A stretch of DNA of 28,292 nucleotides from assembly GCA_050049355.1 (NCBI GenBank), contig JASFWK010000016.1, forward strand, positions 1-28,292. Direction: 5' to 3'. Under the pieces are notes generated by a model, which saw only the letters and a program-made list of their open reading frames with translations, was not told where the DNA came from and did not search any database. The stretch's first letter is position 1; each line of letters begins with the position of its first letter. The stretch is from JASFWK01 sp050049355 (GTDB taxonomy: Bacteria > Chloroflexota > Anaerolineae > B4-G1 > DUEL01). The position numbers and the translations under genes were made by a program. This document shows, piece by piece, positions 1 through 6,855 of the stretch.

Positions 1-2
1 AC

Positions 3-836
3 CGAGAAGGAGTCTTCACTCTGCGCACCCTCGACGACGCCATGGCGATCCGGGAATACGCGGCGCGCTGCGGTGAGGCTGTGGTGATCGGCGGCGGATT
101 GCTGGGTTTGGAGACAGCCAGGGGGTTGAAGACGTTGGGCCTCTCCGTCACGGCGCTGGAGTTCTTTCCCCGCCTTTGCCCGCGCCAGCTGGATGAGGAA
201 GGGGCGACCGTCTTCCAGCGTATGGTGGAGCGCCTGGGTATCCGGGTAGGGCTCAGTGCCGACGCAAAGGCTATCGTTGGAGACGGGAGAGTGGAGAGCG
301 TGGTTCTGCAAGATGGGCGGGATTTCCCCGCTCAGATGGTGGTCATCGCCGCCGGAGTGAAGAGCAACACCGAGCTCGCCGCCGACGCGGGTCTCAAGGT
401 GGAGAAGGGTGTGGTGGTCGATGACCATATGGCCACCAGCGCGCCCCACATCTACTCGGCCGGCGATGCTGCCTCTTTCCAGGGCCGCTCGTGGGGCATC
501 ATACCGGTGGCTCGGGCCCAGGCCCTGGTGGCCGCGGCGAACATGTCCGGTGACGACGCCATCTACGAGGAGGTGGTGCCCTCTACTACTCTCAAGATCG
601 TCGACATCGAACTCACCTCGATCGGAAGAGCGATACCAGAGGAAGAGGGGAATGTAGAGATCCGACGCTCCGACCCCGAGGCAGGGATATACAAGAAAGT
701 AGTGCTGGAGGATGACACGCTGGTAGGTGCCATCGTCATCGGTGAAAGGGCTCTGGCCAGGGAACTGGAACGACTGATCTCCCAGAAGATAAGCATGGGC
801 CACAAAGAGGTTGTGGAGCTGCTTGAGACCTACTAG
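3..836 (+). CDS. NAD(P)H/FAD-dependent rubredoxin-reductase-like oxidoreductase (5'-truncated by window edge)
   Basis: The reading frame is open to the window edge, and the residues before the first ATG (GVFTLRTLDDA) are typical of this family, so the N-terminal FAD-binding half lies outside. A dinucleotide-binding glycine motif (VVIGGGLLGLE) follows, then the second FAD-contacting motif (IYSAGDAA). The last ~80 residues resemble the C-terminal domain of NADH:rubredoxin oxidoreductase and NirB-type flavoproteins. The likely reaction is electron transfer from NAD(P)H to a rubredoxin or a rubredoxin-domain protein. The neighbours fit: a Dps-like protein and a rubrerythrin that needs such electrons follow directly. 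A nitrite-reductase-type flavoprotein is the alternative, but no siroheme/Fe-S half follows. The substrate is inferred from context. Confidence 0.85.
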   Translation, partial: REGVFTLRTLDDAMAIREYAARCGEAVVIGGGLLGLETARGLKTLGLSVTALEFFPRLCPRQLDEEGATVFQRMVERLGIRVGLSADAKAIVGDGRVESVVLQDGRDFPAQMVVIAAGVKSNTELAADAGLKVEKGVVVDDHMATSAPHIYSAGDAASFQGRSWGIIPVARAQALVAAANMSGDDAIYEEVVPSTTLKIVDIELTSIGRAIPEEEGNVEIRRSDPEAGIYKKVVLEDDTLVGAIVIGERALARELERLISQKISMGHKEVVELLETY

Positions 837-893
837 GTAATGGTGTGGTTGTATTGAGACTGGCACGAGGCACAGGTGCCGGGGAGGTGAGAA

Positions 894-1388
894 ATGGGAA
901 CGAGAGGAAGAGAGATCGTCGGTATGGACGTGGACGAACTGGTAGAGCTGCTCAACAGGGCCTTCGCGGACGAGTGGCTGGCTTACTATCAGTACTGGAT
1001 GGGCGCCAAGCTGGCCAAAGGTCCAATGAAGGAAGCGGTGATCGCCGAGCTCGTCCAGCATGCCGCAGATGAACTCAGGCATTCGGATATGCTTGCGTTG
1101 AGGATCATCCAACTGGGCGGCACACCGCCCCTCGCACCCAAGGACTGGTACGAGATGACCAACTGCGGGTACGAAGCACCCGAGGATGCCTACGTTGAGG
1201 TCTTGCTCGACCAGAACATCAAGGGGGAACAGTGCGCCATCGAGGTCTATCAGAAGCTGATGGAGCTCACCAAGGAGACCGATCCGGTGACATACAACAT
1301 CGTCGTCCAGATTCTCACCGACGAGGTCGAGCACGAGGAAGACCTCCAGGCCCTCGCCGAAGACATCGAGTTGATGAAAGGCAGGTAA
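894..1388 (+). CDS. Dps-like ferritin-family protein with a cysteine pair (DPSL/thioferritin type)
   Basis: A 164-aa four-helix-bundle protein. Diiron-type motifs are visible: E27 in the first helix, E60 and H63 (DELRH), E112 and E117 in the third helix, and DEVEH (E144, E146, H147) in the fourth. C91 (NCGYEAP) and C114 (GEQCAIE) flank the metal-site helix, the feature that marks archaeal and anaerobe Dps-like proteins (DPSL, 'thioferritin'), which use peroxide to oxidise iron. The start at 894 is supported by a good ribosome site (ggaggtgag) about 6 bases upstream; an internal ATG at 924 is less likely. It lies between a rubredoxin reductase-like gene and rubrerythrin, consistent with peroxide and iron detoxification. 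Family placement is from motif recall, not a search. Confidence 0.85.
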   Translation: MGTRGREIVGMDVDELVELLNRAFADEWLAYYQYWMGAKLAKGPMKEAVIAELVQHAADELRHSDMLALRIIQLGGTPPLAPKDWYEMTNCGYEAPEDAYVEVLLDQNIKGEQCAIEVYQKLMELTKETDPVTYNIVVQILTDEVEHEEDLQALAEDIELMKGR

Positions 1389-1420
1389 TCGGACTGGTGG
1401 CCCTCCTCCAGACGGGCGCA

Positions 1421-1453
1421 GGCCGGGATAGGCCCGCGGTTCCTATCTTGGCC
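1421..1453 (+). other. 12-bp hairpin between ferritin-like gene and rubrerythrin
   Basis: Positions 1421-1432 pair with 1442-1453 (10 Watson-Crick pairs plus two G-U pairs) around a 9-base loop. No T run follows, so this could be a weak terminator, an RNA-processing or stability hairpin, or chance in GC-rich DNA. Confidence 0.45.
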
Positions 1454-1473
1454 GTCCTGGATGGGAGCTGACG

Positions 1474-1977
1474 ATGGCAGAGCGGACACAGCACAATCTG
1501 TATGAGGCATTCGTAGGTGAGGCCAAGGCCCACCGACGGCTGCTGGCCTTCGCCGGCAAGGCAGACGAGGAAGGGTATCCGGACGTGGCGCGGCTCTTCC
1601 GCGCCGTCGCCTACGCAGAAGGAGTTCACGCCGACAGACACCTGCAGCTGCTGGGAGAGGCGGTGGTGCGCAGCACGGAGGAGAATCTCGAATCCTCCTT
1701 CAAGCGAGAGTCCACTGTGAGCGGCGTCACTTACCCCAGTTTCATCCAAGAGGCGGAAGAGGAGAGCGATCAGCGGGCCGCCCTGGCTTTCGGCCAGGCA
1801 CGGGATGCCGAGGAGACACACGCCGCGCTCTACAAGCGGGCGATCGGCTGTATGCTGCGTGAGGAACCCTGCACCTACCACGTCTGTGACGTCTGTGGCT
1901 ACGTCGTCGAGGGGGAGCCGCCCGATGAATGCCCCATCTGCGGGGCAAAGCAGAAGAGATTCGTGCGCATAGACTGA
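1474..1977 (+). CDS. Rubrerythrin
   Basis: A 167-aa protein with the full rubrerythrin layout. The N-terminal diiron four-helix domain (residues ~1-130) carries E16, E49 and H52, E93/E97 and the E113/E114...H116 group. The C-terminal rubredoxin domain has C138-x2-C141 and C153-x2-C156. The family reduces hydrogen peroxide to water in the cytoplasm, taking electrons through the rubredoxin centre. The upstream rubredoxin-reductase-like flavoprotein is the obvious donor. The ATG has a gggag ribosome site at a spacing of about 6. Length and both domains are normal for the family and no key residue appears to be missing. Confidence 0.95.
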   Translation: MAERTQHNLYEAFVGEAKAHRRLLAFAGKADEEGYPDVARLFRAVAYAEGVHADRHLQLLGEAVVRSTEENLESSFKRESTVSGVTYPSFIQEAEEESDQRAALAFGQARDAEETHAALYKRAIGCMLREEPCTYHVCDVCGYVVEGEPPDECPICGAKQKRFVRID

Positions 1978-2105
1978 CACTGACGATACCCCCTGTGTGG
2001 CCTCTGTCCAGAGACTTGGTCTGCTTGAACACCTGGGCCAAGTGAACAAGACACTGCAGCATGAAACCCGAGGGGGGAACTATCTCCGGTAAGGAGGTGT
2101 GAAGA

Positions 2106-2594
2106 ATGGCAATTCTGACAGCAGCCGAAGTGCTGAACATGGCCCTGAGCGCCGAGCAGAGCGGCCAGTCCTTCTATGAGGCCGCCGCTGAGAAGATGGA
2201 AGATCAGCTGGTAAAGGATCTGCTGCGCGAACTGGCGGATTGGGAACAGCAGCACTATCAGGTCTTTCGAGAAATGTCAGATCGGGTGGGATCGCTTCCT
2301 CCACTCTCCGAATCTCAGTGGGGGGAGTACGATCAGTATATGCAGGCAGCGTTGAGCAATGCACTCTTCCGCGGGCCGGACAAGGCGCTTGCTGTGGCTG
2401 AGGAATTGGAGGACGAGGAAGAGGCTCTGCGCATGGCCTTGGGCTTCGAGAAGGACACTCTGCTCTTCTACTACGACCTGCGGGAGATGCTGCCGGCAAA
2501 GGAGCGGGAGACAGTCGACAAGATTATCCGTGAGGAGAAGAGCCACGCCTTGAGGCTAGGAAGCCTGCTCCGCTCCGGCGCGGTCGTACCGTAG
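2106..2594 (+). CDS. Ferritin-like diiron protein (rubrerythrin domain without rubredoxin)
   Basis: A 162-aa all-helical protein with rubrerythrin-type metal-ligand spacing: a first helix AEQSGQSFYE, then ELADWEQQH, then a third-helix segment LGFEKDTLLFYYDL and a fourth-helix EEKSH. There is no Cys and hence no rubredoxin domain, so it must receive electrons from a partner or act as an iron oxidase. A very strong ribosome site (aaggaggtg) precedes the ATG. It follows rubrerythrin on the same strand after a 128-base gap in which I find no clear promoter, and it resembles the protein at 16165-16686 in general plan. Its physiological substrate is not known from the sequence. Confidence 0.85.
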   Translation: MAILTAAEVLNMALSAEQSGQSFYEAAAEKMEDQLVKDLLRELADWEQQHYQVFREMSDRVGSLPPLSESQWGEYDQYMQAALSNALFRGPDKALAVAEELEDEEEALRMALGFEKDTLLFYYDLREMLPAKERETVDKIIREEKSHALRLGSLLRSGAVVP

Positions 2595-2631
2595 CCCGAG
2601 CAGACAGGCAGGCCGAACGGAAAGGAGAGCC

Positions 2632-2937
2632 ATGAGAAAGGGGACAGCCGTTTGGATCGCACTGGCTGCACTGATGGTGACAGTTGGGCTGTTGGGAGCG
2701 TGCAGCGCACCCGTGGAGGAGGAGGCCACCACGGAGCCCGCTCCGACCGACGGCGGGGCCGCACTCCTACAGGAGCGCTGCACCGTCTGCCACCCCCTCG
2801 ATAGGGTCACGCGGGCACAGAAGACCCGCGAGGAGTGGGAGCGAACTGTCGACCGGATGGTCGGCAGGGGGGCGGAGTTGAACGAGGAGGAGCAGAGTAT
2901 CCTGATCGAGTACTTGACGGAGACCTACGGGCCGTGA
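2632..2937 (+). CDS. One-heme c-type cytochrome lipoprotein
   Basis: A 101-aa exported protein. Residues 1-23 form a signal peptide ending in the lipobox LGAC, with C24 as the lipidated residue, followed by a short acidic Pro/Thr linker. A single heme c attachment motif CTVCH spans residues 50-54, and M77 is a possible distal ligand. The second half (REEWERTVDRMVGRG...EEQSILIEYL) matches the small cytochrome fold found in quinohemoprotein amine dehydrogenase and related electron carriers. It is expected on the outer face of the cytoplasmic membrane. The ribosome site aaggag is at ideal spacing. The redox partner is unknown; the preceding ferritin-like genes may only be neighbours. Confidence 0.85.
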   Translation: MRKGTAVWIALAALMVTVGLLGACSAPVEEEATTEPAPTDGGAALLQERCTVCHPLDRVTRAQKTREEWERTVDRMVGRGAELNEEEQSILIEYLTETYGP

Positions 2938-2966
2938 TGTGCCCCATCGGGCTTGCCAAGGCAGGC

Positions 2967-2989
2967 CATCGCACCGGCAAAATGCGATG
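2967..2989 (+). other. Short inverted repeat after cytochrome gene
   Basis: Positions 2967-2973 (catcgca) pair perfectly with 2983-2989 (tgcgatg) around a 9-base loop. No T tract follows. It is a weak candidate for a terminator of the 2106-2937 pair. The rest of 2938-3157 holds no gene I can support. Confidence 0.25.
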
Positions 2990-3157
2990 CGACTTGCCGC
3001 TGGAGACACCGTGAAACGGCCTACTGTGAAGAAACGGAGGCATGGGTAAGACAAGCTCCAAACCTTTGTCACCCCTCACCCCTCCCCTCCGGGCGGATGG
3101 AGGAGCGGTAAGAGCGTCCCGTTCAGCTCAGCCCCATACACGGTTTCTTGTTGGATA

Positions 3158-4687
3158 ATGGGTATGAGGTCCACCATACAGATTCGCACCTTTCTACTGA
3201 TAATCTTCGCCGCCTCTCTGCTGTTGGCACTTGCGGCCACTGGTCTCTTCTCAGGCTGGGTGATCCTGAGCATAGCTCAGAGCGCCTACGGCGACTGCAT
3301 ATACCCCAACGTCTACGTCCTAAACGCCGACCTGGGAGGACTCACGCCAGACGAAGCAGCAACTCGGCTCACAGAAACCTTCAGAGATTACGAGACCGGC
3401 GCGCTCATCCTGAGCGATGGGGAGCGGCAGTGGCGGGTTCCGTGGCCAGAATTGGGACTGCACCCCAACGTGGACGCCACGATCCAGGGCGCCTTCGCCG
3501 TGGGGCGCGCCGATCAGAGCGCGTGGATCCTCCCTCGCCTGTGGCTGGGCCGACGCGAAGTCGCCCCCGTCTTCGTGATAGATCCCGAGTCCGCGCGGGC
3601 TGCGCTGGAGCGGCTGGCTCCGGAGATGGCCGTGCTCCCGACCAACGCGACACTCCGCCTGGAGGGGAGTCAACTCGTCGCCGTGCCTGGCCGGCCAGGT
3701 CGGGCGTTGGATGTCGACGCCACCTTGGCCAAGCTGACCACCATCGCCAACCACGTGGGAAGCGACGGGCAGCTTGCCCTTGCCTTCGAGAGTGTTCCCC
3801 CTAACATCTCCGACGCCAGCCCAGCTCAGACCCAGGCCGAGCAGATGCTGGCCAATGGGATCGAGCTCTCCACCTACGATCTCTTGACGGACGAGACGTT
3901 CACCTGGACACTAGCGCGGGAGACGCTGGCAAGCTGGCTACGTGTGGAGCAGACAGAGGATGGAACCGGCCTGACCCTCCGCGGGGACGAGGAAGCCGTG
4001 CGGGAGACGGTGGCCGACCTGGCTGCAGAGTTGGGAGAGGGCCGAGGCTTCCGGCTTGATGAGGCCACAGAACAGGTACTGCATACCTTTGAGACCGGAG
4101 GCGGCACGGTTCAGCTCTACCTGACCCACCCCACGCGCACCTATACGGTCCAGGGGGGCGACAGGCTCAACACGATCGCCGCACAGTTCGGCATGCCCGC
4201 CGGGCTAATCGCCGAGGCCAACCCCGATGTTGATCTCAACTGGCTGCACATCGGTCAGCAGTTGACGATCCCCTCCCAGGACGTGCTGACGCCGCACATC
4301 CCGGTGCGCGGCAAGCGCATCGTCATCAGCACTGGCGAGCAGAGGATGCGCGTCTACGAGGAGGGCGAGCTGCTCTACGACTGGCCCGTGTCGACAGGCA
4401 TCTCGAGTTCGCCCACCTACACCGGCATCTTTCAGATCCTGAGCAAGGAGGAGAACGCCTACGCCGGTCAGTGGGACCTATGGATGCCGCACTTCCTGGC
4501 CATCTATCGGGCCGGTGGCGATGTCTACAACGGCATTCACGCCCTGCCCATCCTCTCCAGCGGTCAGCGGTTGTGGGGAGGATTGCTGGGCTCGCCAGCC
4601 TCCTACGGCTGCATCATCCTGGGCATCCAGGAGGGAGAGACCCTCTATCAGTGGGCCGATGTCGGTGTGGTGGTAGTCGTCGAGTAG
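3158..4687 (+). CDS. L,D-transpeptidase-like cell-wall protein with LysM domain
   Basis: A 509-aa protein with an N-terminal membrane anchor (residues ~10-40). A VanW/PG_binding_4-like region starts with VYVLNADLGGLTPDEA. A LysM domain covers residues ~328-373 (TYTVQGGDRLNTIAAQF...HIGQQLTIP), and a C-terminal YkuD catalytic domain covers ~385-508. The catalytic Cys is C485 in SYGCI and an upstream His is H461 (NGIH). Most family members have SHGC; here the motif reads SYGC. The family makes or remodels peptide cross-links in peptidoglycan outside the membrane. The ATG lacks a clear ribosome site, and an ATG six bases downstream is an equally possible start. It appears to be a single-gene unit. 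Confidence 0.85.
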   Translation: MGMRSTIQIRTFLLIIFAASLLLALAATGLFSGWVILSIAQSAYGDCIYPNVYVLNADLGGLTPDEAATRLTETFRDYETGALILSDGERQWRVPWPELGLHPNVDATIQGAFAVGRADQSAWILPRLWLGRREVAPVFVIDPESARAALERLAPEMAVLPTNATLRLEGSQLVAVPGRPGRALDVDATLAKLTTIANHVGSDGQLALAFESVPPNISDASPAQTQAEQMLANGIELSTYDLLTDETFTWTLARETLASWLRVEQTEDGTGLTLRGDEEAVRETVADLAAELGEGRGFRLDEATEQVLHTFETGGGTVQLYLTHPTRTYTVQGGDRLNTIAAQFGMPAGLIAEANPDVDLNWLHIGQQLTIPSQDVLTPHIPVRGKRIVISTGEQRMRVYEEGELLYDWPVSTGISSSPTYTGIFQILSKEENAYAGQWDLWMPHFLAIYRAGGDVYNGIHALPILSSGQRLWGGLLGSPASYGCIILGIQEGETLYQWADVGVVVVVE

Positions 4688-4855
4688 CCCCCTCACTTCC
4701 CCAAACGCTGAGAGTTGTCATCATTCCCAATATGCAGGAGACGCCAGCCCTCACTGACCCGAGAGAGCGAATACTGACCGACCCTCGGGGCAACACGCCG
4801 GTTCACATCGTGACTGGCGGTTGATCGCCGATATCGCGACCGGCCTCAGCATAGC

Positions 4856-4884
4856 TTGACGCAGCTGCACTCATCGCTTAGAAT
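4856..4884 (+). promoter_or_regulatory. Sigma70-type promoter of crp-like gene, near-leaderless
   Basis: TTGACG (4856-4861), a 17-base spacer and TAGAAT (4879-4884). The start codon begins at 4894, only ten bases after the -10 box. Transcription should therefore start at or within about three bases of the ATG, and no ribosome site fits in between. Confidence 0.75.
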
Positions 4885-4893
4885 GACCTCGCC

Positions 4894-5559
4894 ATGGAGG
4901 CTACAGCCCAAGCACTGCGGGGGATTCCCCTCCTCTCCGAGCTCTCCGATGCTGCGCTGACACGCGTCGCCAGTGCGGTTATCCGCCGCACCTACGCCCC
5001 CGACGAGACCATCATCATCGAAGGCGATCCCTGCCATGGGGCTTACTTCATCGCTGAGGGCTACGTCCGTGTCTGCCGAATCTCTCCGGATGGTCGCGAG
5101 CAAGTGCTCGTTCAACTGGGACCGGGCCAGGCCTTCAACACGGTCCCTTCCCTTCAACCCCACGGCGTCAATCACGCGACAGTTCAGGCTCTCACCCCGG
5201 TCACCGTCTACGCCATCACCCGCGAAGACCTCCGCCGGCTGGTGGTCGAGTCCCCTGAACTAGCGCTGGCCATCCTGCGCGATTTTGCCGACCGGCTGGA
5301 TCATCTGACCAACTTGGTGGAGGATCTCTCGCTGCACACGGTCCGAGGACGGCTGGCGCGCTTTCTGCTGGAGCACGCCGAGAAAGGTACGGTTACCCGT
5401 CGCTGGACACAGGAGCAGATCGCCGCCCGGCTGGGCACGGTCCGCGAGATGGTGGGGCGTACGCTGCGGGCGCTCGCCGATGCCGACTTGATACGGATGG
5501 AGCGACAACGCATTGTGCTGCTCGACCGCCAGGGGTTGGAGGATGAGGCTGAACACTGA
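4894..5559 (+). CDS. Crp/Fnr-family transcription regulator
   Basis: A 221-aa protein with a cyclic-nucleotide-binding-like beta-barrel (residues ~10-120), a long dimerisation helix (~121-148) and a C-terminal winged helix-turn-helix (~170-210). The recognition helix reads T182-V-R-E-M-V-G-R189, keeping the Arg-Glu-x3-Arg pattern that E. coli CRP uses to read TGTGA. Two TGTGA-N6-TCACA palindromes lie ~0.5-0.7 kb downstream. The phosphate-binding cassette of cAMP-binding CRPs is not recognisable, and there is no N-terminal Cys cluster as in FNR, so the effector is unknown. Two lone Cys (C47, C61) could be redox-sensitive. The promoter places the mRNA start at the ATG. Confidence 0.9.
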   Translation: MEATAQALRGIPLLSELSDAALTRVASAVIRRTYAPDETIIIEGDPCHGAYFIAEGYVRVCRISPDGREQVLVQLGPGQAFNTVPSLQPHGVNHATVQALTPVTVYAITREDLRRLVVESPELALAILRDFADRLDHLTNLVEDLSLHTVRGRLARFLLEHAEKGTVTRRWTQEQIAARLGTVREMVGRTLRALADADLIRMERQRIVLLDRQGLEDEAEH

Positions 5560-5567
5560 AAGTCATT

Positions 5568-5596
5568 TGGACAAGCCATCACCTTTGTGCTATAAT
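5568..5596 (+). promoter_or_regulatory. Sigma70-type promoter of ferredoxin gene
   Basis: TGGACA (5568-5573), a 17-base spacer and a perfect TATAAT (5591-5596). The predicted start near 5603 gives an 80-base leader before the ferredoxin ATG at 5683. The leader contains a 6-bp hairpin at 5630-5644 (ccgacc/ggtcgg, 3-base loop). Confidence 0.75.
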
Positions 5597-5682
5597 CCGC
5601 GCTGCTCTAGGGGCAAGACCGTTTGAGAGCCGACCACAGGTCGGATGCAACCCAAGAACCATTTCCAAGGAGGTAGTCCAGA

Positions 5683-5904
5683 ATGAAGGTAACGGTAGAC
5701 CGCGAAGAGTGCATCAGCTGCGGGAGCTGCTACGCAGAGTGCGCTGAGGTCTTCGAGGAGAACCCCGACGACCTGTTCACTCAGATCGTTGAGGAATACA
5801 GAGCGGGCGGTCCCGGTGAGGGAGAGGTGCCCGATGATCTCGAAGACTGCGTGATGGACGCAGCCGACGTGTGCCCCGTCGAAGTCATCCAGTACGAGGA
5901 ATAG
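5683..5904 (+). CDS. Single-cluster [4Fe-4S] ferredoxin
   Basis: A 73-aa acidic ferredoxin. Cluster ligands are C10, C13, C16 and C64 (followed by Pro). C20 and C56 remain as a likely internal disulfide, the arrangement known from Pyrococcus and Thermotoga single-cluster ferredoxins. It is a soluble low-potential electron carrier. The ATG follows a near-perfect ribosome site (aaggaggt). It has its own promoter and is followed by a strong hairpin, so it looks like a one-gene transcript. The FTR-type reductase at 13848 is a plausible client, though this is inference. Confidence 0.93.
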   Translation: MKVTVDREECISCGSCYAECAEVFEENPDDLFTQIVEEYRAGGPGEGEVPDDLEDCVMDAADVCPVEVIQYEE

Positions 5905-6002
5905 TTCCGAAACCTACGGCGCTGGGGCGCCGGAACCACCACGTGTGGCTCCGCGATCCCTGATCACTCGCGGTCTGGGGGCAAGCCCCGAAGCCAAGAA
6001 TG

Positions 6003-6018
6003 TGTGACTTCCGTCACA
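6003..6018. promoter_or_regulatory. CRP-type palindrome, copy A
   Basis: TGTGA-CTTCCG-TCACA, an exact match to the CRP half-sites with a 6-base centre. It lies in a ~36-base imperfect direct repeat (6003-6038 versus 6202-6237), but where copy B has a -10 box this copy runs into a 17-bp hairpin. It may be a decoy, an operator for the RNA or terminator region, or a decayed duplicate. Confidence 0.7.
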
Positions 6019-6022
6019 GACG

Positions 6023-6065
6023 AGCGACCGCCTTTCTGTCACCAACGTACAGAAAGGCGGTCGCT
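6023..6065 (+). terminator. 17-bp perfect stem-loop, probable terminator of ferredoxin gene
   Basis: Positions 6023-6039 pair without mismatch with 6049-6065 around a 9-base loop. The following bases (tccttgtgggttt) are only mildly T-rich, so it may act as a factor-assisted or bidirectional terminator. Confidence 0.6.
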
Positions 6066-6201
6066 TCCTTGTGGGTTTGCCAATGCAGAGGAACGCTCAG
6101 GCCACCCGGCTCGCCTGAGAGGTTGCGGAACAACCAACTCTCAGGCATCGGCACGTCCCCCAACAGCGGACCCGCCTCTTCTGGAGTCACCGCGCAAGCC
6201 C

Positions 6202-6244
6202 TGTGACTTTTGTCACAGACGACCAGCCACCTTTCTGGTATGAT
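6202..6244 (+). promoter_or_regulatory. CRP-type palindrome (copy B) with class II-like promoter of nfu operon
   Basis: TGTGA-CTTTTG-TCACA at 6202-6217 is followed by a -10-like TATGAT at 6239-6244. A -35 box at the usual distance is poor (cagacg). With a start about 7 bases after the -10 box (~6251), the palindrome centre (6209.5) falls at about -41.5, the classical class II activator position. This predicts activation of the nfu-ferredoxin operon by the Crp-family regulator encoded at 4894-5559. Confidence 0.65.
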
Positions 6245-6340
6245 GGTGGTGAAGTGGTAGTCGGGATCGTGTACAGAGTTCGTAGAGGCCCGGAACTGAC
6301 AGACTCGAAGCCTACTTGAAGCGAATAGGAGATCGGACAG

Positions 6341-6607
6341 ATGAGTATAGATCAGAACACGCTGAGGGAGAAGGTCGAAAGCTCCCTGAGTTCGATAAGG
6401 CCCCGCCTCCAGGCTGACGGGGGAGACATCGAGTTGATAGACGTGAACGACGAGGGCGTCGTCCTCGTAAGACTCGCGGGCGCCTGCCGCGGATGCCCAG
6501 GGGCGATCATGACGTTGAAGATGGGTATCGAGCGGATACTGAAGGAACAGATCCCTGAAGTCAAGAGAGTAGAGGCTACCTCAACACACCACTCAGCCGT
6601 GCATTGA
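6341..6607 (+). CDS. NifU C-terminal-domain (Nfu-type) Fe-S carrier
   Basis: An 88-aa protein consisting of only the Nfu domain. The signature CxxC (C49-R-G-C52, in GACRGCPGA) binds a bridging [4Fe-4S] cluster between two subunits in known Nfu proteins, which then deliver the cluster to apo-proteins. The N-terminal helix pair (LREKVESSLSSIRPRLQADGGD) is typical. The ATG has an aggag site upstream. It is the first gene of an apparent operon with two ferredoxin-type genes, the likely recipients of clusters. It lies 3.3 kb from the IscS/IscU-like pair and may serve as the downstream carrier for it. Confidence 0.93.
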   Translation: MSIDQNTLREKVESSLSSIRPRLQADGGDIELIDVNDEGVVLVRLAGACRGCPGAIMTLKMGIERILKEQIPEVKRVEATSTHHSAVH

Positions 6608-6620
6608 GGTATCAGCCGCA

Positions 6621-6845
6621 ATGTCTGTGAAGAACTGGGTACTACCCGAGATCAACCTGCTTCTATGCAACCAGTGTGGCACATGCATCGAAAGGTGCCC
6701 CGCGGGCGCCCTGGAGATGGAGCCCGAAGGGCCGTTCATCGCCCGACCCTTCGACTGCAGCTACTGCGCGCTGTGCGACGCGGTTTGCCCGCGGGAAGCG
6801 ATTACGTGTACCTACGAGATCGTTTGGGGAGCCAAGGATAGGTAG
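6621..6845 (+). CDS. 2[4Fe-4S] ferredoxin
   Basis: A 74-aa protein with two complete cluster motifs: C16-x2-C19-x2-C22-x3-C26-P and C46-x2-C49-x2-C52-x3-C56-P. It is a soluble bacterial-type two-cluster ferredoxin. It starts 13 bases after the nfu-like gene; the gaggt near the end of that gene serves as ribosome site. The short N-terminal extension (first 15 residues) is unusual but modest. It probably carries electrons for anaerobic oxidoreductases; no partner is specified by the sequence. Confidence 0.92.
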   Translation: MSVKNWVLPEINLLLCNQCGTCIERCPAGALEMEPEGPFIARPFDCSYCALCDAVCPREAITCTYEIVWGAKDR

Positions 6846-6855
6846 AGAGGTTTCT

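Larger units (their letters stand above)
5905..6340 (+). other. Hairpin-rich intergenic region between ferredoxin and nfu-like genes
   Basis: A 436-base gap with no credible gene on either strand. It holds a chain of inverted repeats: 5917-5932 (6 bp, possibly extended by ttcc/ggaa), 5951-5973 (ccgcga/tcgcgg), 5978-5989 (ggggc/gcccc), 6023-6065 (17 bp) and 6113-6146 (8+5 bp with a 3-base bulge). The arm 6113-6119 can instead pair with 6096-6102, giving mutually exclusive hairpins. Two CRP-type palindromes (6003-6018 and 6202-6217) lie in it. The second drives the promoter of the next operon. A small structured RNA is possible. Confidence 0.6.

Noticed and set aside
1315..2049. 244-aa minus-strand open frame
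   Set aside because: Antisense to rubrerythrin, no family signal, no ribosome site.
3148..3164. ggataat as a -10 box of the L,D-transpeptidase gene
   Set aside because: No -35 partner at the right distance, and it overlaps the start codon.
6111..6160. ctctcaggc-type sequence reminiscent of the 3' part of a glycine riboswitch
   Set aside because: The rest of the aptamer core is missing, and the segment is fully explained by a simple hairpin; it also lies upstream of the predicted nfu promoter.
6676..6855. Longer start of the second ferredoxin-type gene
   Set aside because: It overlaps the preceding ferredoxin in another frame; ATG 6856 begins exactly at the ferredoxin fold.
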